Of a stretch of 9,283 nucleotides of DNA, positions 6,446 through 9,283 are shown piece after piece. The translations under genes were made by a program, and so were the position numbers. The notes beneath the pieces were generated by a model. It did no database searches, was not told the DNA's origin, and worked only from the letters and a program-made list of their open reading frames with translations. Location of the stretch: contig JAGPFW010000025.1 of the NCBI GenBank assembly GCA_018056275.1, positions 1 through 9,283 of the forward strand. Reading direction: 5' to 3'. How positions within the stretch are numbered: position 1 is the first letter of the stretch; each line of letters starts with the position of its first letter. The stretch is from Patescibacteria group bacterium. GTDB taxonomy: Bacteria; Patescibacteriota; WWE3; UBA101185; UBA10185.

Positions 6446-6451
6446 TTTATA
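6446..6451 (-). promoter_or_regulatory. Candidate -10 box (TATAAA) for the six-gene operon
   Basis: TATAAA on the minus strand ends seven bases before the ATG at 6438, so the transcript would start at or beside the start codon. No -35 match is seen. It is the only -10-like hexamer directly in front of the operon's first gene. Confidence 0.3.
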
Positions 6452-6548
6452 GTTTTAATCTATTTTCTCTGATTAACTTTTACTGGCCAGAAACACAAAG
6501 CTTCCCGTTAGCGATAGCTTTCGCTACCCGTAGCCCTTTCGGACAATG

Positions 6549-6596
6549 ACCGTTCAGAGTGCTCTGACGAGGAGCTTACTACTCTAAACGGTTTTT
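6549..6596 (+). terminator. Candidate rho-independent terminator, plus strand
   Basis: A 12-bp stem with one mismatch, accgttcagagt (6549-6560) with actctaaacggt (6581-6592), is followed at once by TTTTT. A second short stem gctc/gagc (6561-6564 with 6572-6575) forms inside the loop. The T-run is downstream on the plus strand only. There is no plus-strand gene in front of it, so it either terminates a small plus-strand RNA, belongs to a gene now lost, or is a structural repeat. Confidence 0.35.
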
Positions 6597-6813
6597 ATGC
6601 CATGCCTCATACAAGGTTTAGACAACCAAATTGTTAAAGTTACGGCTTACTTCTGCTATTAACTAATTTCATTATGTCTTCTTTATAATAACGTCTGTCT
6701 TTTCTCTCCCCCTAAAGGACTTGTTCATCAACAAACAACTAGAGTTTAGCATAACCCTTAGCGACCTCAAAATTGCTTTTGAAAATTTGGGGTTAGACCA
6801 ACCTAAGCCAACC

Positions 6814-8535
6814 TTAGCGACTATTTAACCTTGTCGCTATTGCTTCCTGCTCGTCATACAAAAGCTTATCTTGGTCTATCATTTTTTGTTCGGTAGCACT
6901 TAACCACTGGTTCGCTTCCATTTTAGCCACGATAGTTGAAATGTTGGCAATTCTTGTAGAAATAATCTCATTGATTCTATCAACATCTTGTTTGTTCTTT
7001 TCATAAAATTCTTTGTACTCTTTTAATCTCGCCCAACTTGGTTGAACTTCTTTGAGTCTTGACAAATTGTTTTTCCATCCTTCAATATCTGCTCGTTTAT
7101 AATTAGGTGGCACATAACCCCCAAATTCTTGAACTATCACCTGCGTCTCGCAGCCATTTATTTTACCTACCACTGCCGCTATTCCTGTTTCTTGATAATC
7201 TCTATTTAATATTGTTTCTTTTGTTTCAAACTCCAACCAGTAATTAATAAGCTCTTCCTCTTCAAAATAGCCCACACCGACTATTTCCCCCGTTACAATA
7301 TTAAAGTAGCCAACTTCTCTTAGGGCCTTTTCGAAAGGATATTTGCTCTTTACAGGTTCTACATTTAATTCATTAAACTCGATAATTGCCTTCGCTCTTT
7401 TTTTTGCTGCTTCCTCTAACTTCTCGTTCTTTTTAAGAGGGTTAAATCCCTTCTCTTGCCTTACTTTGTTTAGTTGCTCGTAATAAATATTAAAGTCAAA
7501 TGACGGCAAGTTTACTAATTCTTTATCTCTTGAAGTATCTCTCCAGCGATCTTTATATTTATCCTGCTTTCCAAAAGGCAAAATATAATTAATCTCGTCA
7601 AGAGCAATAAGACCTATGCTTCTTGAGTCTTCTGACCTCTTTCTATTATCACCTAAAACAAAAACATATCCCTCGGGAACCTTAAGAGTCTTACACTCTT
7701 CCAAAAAAGTCCCGCCAAAAGTGGAACGAGGTTTCATGGTATAAGGCTCATCTAATGCTTGACCATTTACAAAAACAAAGCCGTTTTCGATCAGAATTTC
7801 GTCACCAGAAACAGCAATTATTCTTTTTAAATAATTAACCAATTGCCCGTTTTCGATCGTTTTCCCAGATTTAAAGACAACCAAATCGCCCCTCTGCGGT
7901 TTTTTAAAAATAGCCAATACCCTATTAAAGCTGTAAGTTTCTATCATTTCCGCATCGGATATTGTCGGTAACATAGAATAACCATTGACAGACGTGGGAA
8001 AAGTGGTAAAACCAAAAAATAAAGCAGGTAAATAAATTGCTATCGCATACCCGCCAATCCAAATAGGAAAGATAATAACTCCAACTAAGACCAAAGCAAC
8101 TGCTTTGCCCAAAATTGGTTTCAAACGAACTGATTTTAATAATCCTTTGAGCCCGCCGTGCCTCAACCTTTTAACAATCTCAAGAGGTTTAAGAATATAA
8201 ATCAATAAATAGAGGGGTAAAATTGCGAGAATAAAAAACAACTTAATGAGAAAAATGAAAATATTTTGCTTCTTTTGAGACCTCTTAGCTATAAGCTGTG
8301 CAGTAAAACTTACTGCTCCTACCAAGAAAGCCAAACATCCTAATAAGATTAAACCAAGAAGTGAAAACATAAAAACATCAGGCGCCTTATCAAATAATTC
8401 CTTCCTAATACCAACAACATAACCGATAATTGCAAAGACGCCAAGAATACAAGCCAACCAAACGGAAGCTGAGACTTTAGCAATCCTGCTAAGGAGTTTT
8501 TCCCTGTCTAACTTTAGGGATATTTTTCTCAACAT
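6814..8535 (-). CDS. Signal peptidase I fused to a divergent CAP-like domain
   Basis: A 573-residue protein. Four hydrophobic segments lie at about 22-43, 54-83, 91-116 and 144-178. A type I signal peptidase (S26) domain follows: the nucleophile Ser187 in 'NGYSMLPTI', the general-base Lys237 in 'YLKRIIAVSGDEI' and box E 'LGDNRKRSEDSR' (294-305). The catalytic set is complete. From about 349 to 475 there is a CAP/SCP-like domain ('YYEQLNKVRQEKGFNPLKKN', 'LEEAAKKRAKAI', 'YWLEF...ILNRDYQETGIAAV'), then a helical, probably coiled tail (480-573). The usual signal peptidase has one or two membrane helices and ends after box E, so both ends are extended. Histidines expected in the CAP metal site are not seen. 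The enzyme should remove signal peptides at the outer membrane face; the tail may bind a surface partner. The start at 8535 is the first ATG, with TATAAC 11 bases upstream. Confidence 0.92.
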   Translation of the reverse strand: MLRKISLKLDREKLLSRIAKVSASVWLACILGVFAIIGYVVGIRKELFDKAPDVFMFSLLGLILLGCLAFLVGAVSFTAQLIAKRSQKKQNIFIFLIKLFFILAILPLYLLIYILKPLEIVKRLRHGGLKGLLKSVRLKPILGKAVALVLVGVIIFPIWIGGYAIAIYLPALFFGFTTFPTSVNGYSMLPTISDAEMIETYSFNRVLAIFKKPQRGDLVVFKSGKTIENGQLVNYLKRIIAVSGDEILIENGFVFVNGQALDEPYTMKPRSTFGGTFLEECKTLKVPEGYVFVLGDNRKRSEDSRSIGLIALDEINYILPFGKQDKYKDRWRDTSRDKELVNLPSFDFNIYYEQLNKVRQEKGFNPLKKNEKLEEAAKKRAKAIIEFNELNVEPVKSKYPFEKALREVGYFNIVTGEIVGVGYFEEEELINYWLEFETKETILNRDYQETGIAAVVGKINGCETQVIVQEFGGYVPPNYKRADIEGWKNNLSRLKEVQPSWARLKEYKEFYEKNKQDVDRINEIISTRIANISTIVAKMEANQWLSATEQKMIDQDKLLYDEQEAIATRLNSR

Positions 8536-8546
8536 AACTTAATCCA

Positions 8547-8552
8547 GTTATA
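8547..8552 (-). promoter_or_regulatory. Candidate -10 box (TATAAC) before the signal peptidase fusion
   Basis: TATAAC on the minus strand ends 11 bases before the ATG at 8535, giving a predicted leader of only a few bases. No good -35 match is seen. Weak on its own, it fits the pattern at 219-224, 2578-2583 and 6446-6451. Confidence 0.28.
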
Positions 8553-8600
8553 AATTTTACCAAAAATTGATAAAATAAGACAGGCAAAGTTGAAGATGTA

Positions 8601-9081
8601 ATGAAATTTATCTTTTTATTAACCAACGAGATTGCCCTCAAAGAGAAAAAATTATTATTACTCCTTGAGTCAGACTCCCTGTTCGAAAAGGCGAATTACT
8701 AAGAACAAGTATGAGGAAAAACGAAAAGAGTATCGGACAAAACAGAAAGAAATTACAAAGAAAATTAGCAAGCTAAACTATGCCGACGAAGAGTACTATT
8801 TGACTTCAGAATACCTGTTAAAACTGGCTTCTAACGCAAGTAAACTGTTTGAAAGTTCTGAAGTTCACGAAAAACGACTACTTCTGAAGATGACACTTCA
8901 GAACTTAGAGCTAAAGGGTAAAAAAGTCCGATTTGACTGGATAAAACCGTTTAACAAGATAGCCAATTTAGCCTCTCGTCAAGCTTGGCTCCTCGGGGAG
9001 GACTCGAACCTCCGACCAGCCGCTTACACAAACCCATTTGTTTCCAAATGGCGTGGACTATCTCATCCCCTCCTTTTTTGA
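8601..9081 (+). pseudogene. C-terminal remnant of a large serine recombinase
   Basis: The plus-strand frame opened by TTG at 8632 contains the tail of a site-specific serine recombinase: 'RITKNKYEEKRKEYRTKQKE', a coiled-coil region, then 'SKLFESSEVHEKRLLLKMTL' and 'KGKKVRFDWIKPFNKIA', the typical end of such enzymes (to about 8965). The catalytic N-terminal domain is absent. Just upstream, another frame from ATG at 8601 reads ...LLLLLESDSLFEK and stops at 8702; deleting one G at 8690-8691 would join it to RITKNKY, so a frameshift also seems present. After 8965 the frame runs on through the antisense of the tRNA 3' half and part of the intron to a TGA at 9081, which is not real coding sequence. 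The gene faces the 3' end of tRNA-Asn, a usual integration site. Confidence 0.75.
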
Positions 9082-9275
9082 AAAAGGGGGAGGGGTTGGG
9101 CGCTTCCGCCAAGAGGCGGAGGTGTAATCACCTAGTCTCTGCACCGGCCACGAACTACCGCGCGTTCATGGATTGGCTCAGGATTACCATATGGCTCGAC
9201 AAGCTCGCCATTTAGGTTTCCCTGAATTCACCCAATTTTCATTCCGATATCACTACCGGACGCTGCCTATTTTTG
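9027..9275 (-). ncRNA. Group I self-splicing intron in tRNA-Asn anticodon loop
   Basis: A 249-nt intron between U35 and U36. By eye, in minus-strand order: P1, exon CUGU with GCAG (9266-9263) and a U.G pair at the splice site; P2 (9260-9243) with GUGA loop; P3 UUGGGUG/CGCCCAA (9235-9229 with 9102-9096); P4 UCAGG/CCUGA (9225-9221 with 9182-9178); P5 ACC/GGU; P6 region with an 8-bp stem (9171-9164 with 9155-9148); the conserved GUGCAGAGACUAG (9144-9132); P7 GACUA/UAGUC (9137-9133 with 9060-9056); two hairpins between P7 and P3 (GGUG/CACC, UCCGCC/GGCGGA) like P7.1 and P7.2; P8 CCCCUCC/GGAGGGG (9095-9089 with 9073-9067); P9 CCAUUUG/CAAAUGG with GAAA loop (9051-9034); P9.0 AC/GU; terminal G at 9027. 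No endonuclease frame is present. Confidence 0.95.
9105..9120. repeat. TCCGCC/GGCGGA hairpin inside the intron
   Basis: A perfect 6-bp stem with a four-base loop, in the intron segment between P7 and P3. It has the same stem sequence as the palindrome at 324-335. It occupies the place of a P7.2 hairpin, a peripheral part of the ribozyme that tolerates insertion. Confidence 0.5.
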
Positions 9276-9283
9276 ACAGGCGG

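Larger units (their letters stand above)
6439..6813. other. Intergenic region with hairpins, no confirmed gene
   Basis: This 375-base gap separates the signal peptidase fusion from the operon. It holds a small hairpin tagcga/tcgcta (6509-6514 with 6521-6526), a longer hairpin with a T-run (6549-6596), and the repeat aagttacggctta at 6637-6649, also present at 425-437. The 10-mer ccttagcgac occurs twice near its right end. On the plus strand a 53-codon frame without ATG (6667-6828) is open; it has a TTG at 6721 and reads ...EFSITLSDLKIAFENLGLDQ.... Its amino acid make-up looks protein-like, but I recognise nothing. It might be a remnant of a lost gene. Confidence 0.5.
8986..9283 (-). tRNA. tRNA-Asn(GUU), split by a group I intron, 5' end outside window
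   Basis: The 3' exon is 8986-9026 and the visible 5' exon piece is 9276-9283. Read on the minus strand: positions 28-31 CCGC, C32, U33, G34, U35, then the intron, then U36, A37, A38, 39-43 GCGGC, variable loop UGGUC, T-stem GGAGG/CCUCC around the loop UUCGAGU, acceptor strand CCGAGGA, discriminator G, and an encoded CCA (8988-8986). The anticodon stem CCGC/GCGG pairs across the intron and U33 is in place, so the anticodon is GUU (asparagine). The acceptor strand also resembles that of bacterial tRNA-Asn. The D-arm and 5' acceptor strand lie beyond 9283. Confidence 0.93.

Noticed and set aside
9026..9030. Alternative 3' splice site giving a tRNA-Thr(UGU) reading
   Set aside because: Ending the intron at G9029 would leave UGU as the anticodon, but P9.0 (AC with GU) then fails, and the 5' exon visible at 9276-9283 already supplies G34 and U35, which would make the loop too long.
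8985..9215. Plus-strand frame beginning MAPRGGLEPPTSRL
   Set aside because: It is the antisense of the tRNA-Asn 3' half and the intron. Frames of the type 'GGLEPPTSRL' are a well-known artefact of reading tRNA genes backwards.
9265..9270. Alternative P1 pairing GCCUGU with AUAGGC
   Set aside because: It gives more base pairs but a U-A pair at the splice site; the conserved U.G wobble is obtained with GCAG (9266-9263).
1..9283. CRISPR array
   Set aside because: No regularly spaced direct repeats are visible anywhere in the window.

Overview
The window looks like part of a Candidate Phyla Radiation (Patescibacteria) genome or a close relative. The evidence is: AT-rich DNA; short hypothetical proteins of a type I associate with that group (a helical protein with an 'ELWCISKHLL' core, and beside it a small membrane protein beginning 'MCPVC'); many small membrane proteins with zinc ribbons; GC-rich hairpin motifs built on TCCGCC/GGCGGA between genes; and a group I intron inside a tRNA gene. 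The lineage is an inference from memory of such genomes, not a database result. The standard genetic code fits all the frames.

Layout. Almost all intact genes lie on the minus strand. Positions 1-208 hold two small minus-strand frames, one cut by the window edge. Positions 209-550 are a hairpin-rich intergenic region. Positions 551-1515 hold a one-base-overlapping (TAATG) gene pair: a 4-helix membrane protein with an N-terminal CxxC, followed by a soluble helical protein. A lone membrane-anchored extracytoplasmic protein lies at 1711-2571.

Positions 2740-6438 form a tight six-gene operon, read from 6438 downward. It encodes a four-helix mini membrane protein, an M48 metalloprotease, and then four consecutive proteins that all begin with a four-cysteine zinc ribbon. 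Behind the ribbon each carries a different module: one transmembrane helix plus an FxLYD-like domain; a soluble charged helical domain; an RDD membrane domain; and a polytopic membrane domain. Two of these four genes have better start codons than the longest open frame gives (4735 and 3477). The shared head and divergent bodies suggest one membrane-associated system, possibly envelope quality control around the protease, but the function is not proven by the sequence.

Positions 6439-6813 are an intergenic region with a hairpin plus T-run and a short unassigned plus-strand frame. Positions 6814-8535 encode an unusual fusion of a type I signal peptidase (four N-terminal membrane helices, Ser187/Lys237) to a divergent CAP/SCP-like domain and a helical tail.

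Positions 8601-9081 contain, on the plus strand, a broken C-terminal piece of a large serine recombinase that points at a tRNA 3' end. Positions 8986-9283 (minus) are tRNA-Asn(GUU), split in its anticodon loop between U35 and U36 by a 249-nt group I intron (9027-9275). Its full core (P1-P9, including P7.1/P7.2-like hairpins and GNRA loops on P2 and P9) can be folded by eye. The intron and the zinc-ribbon operon are the most notable items.
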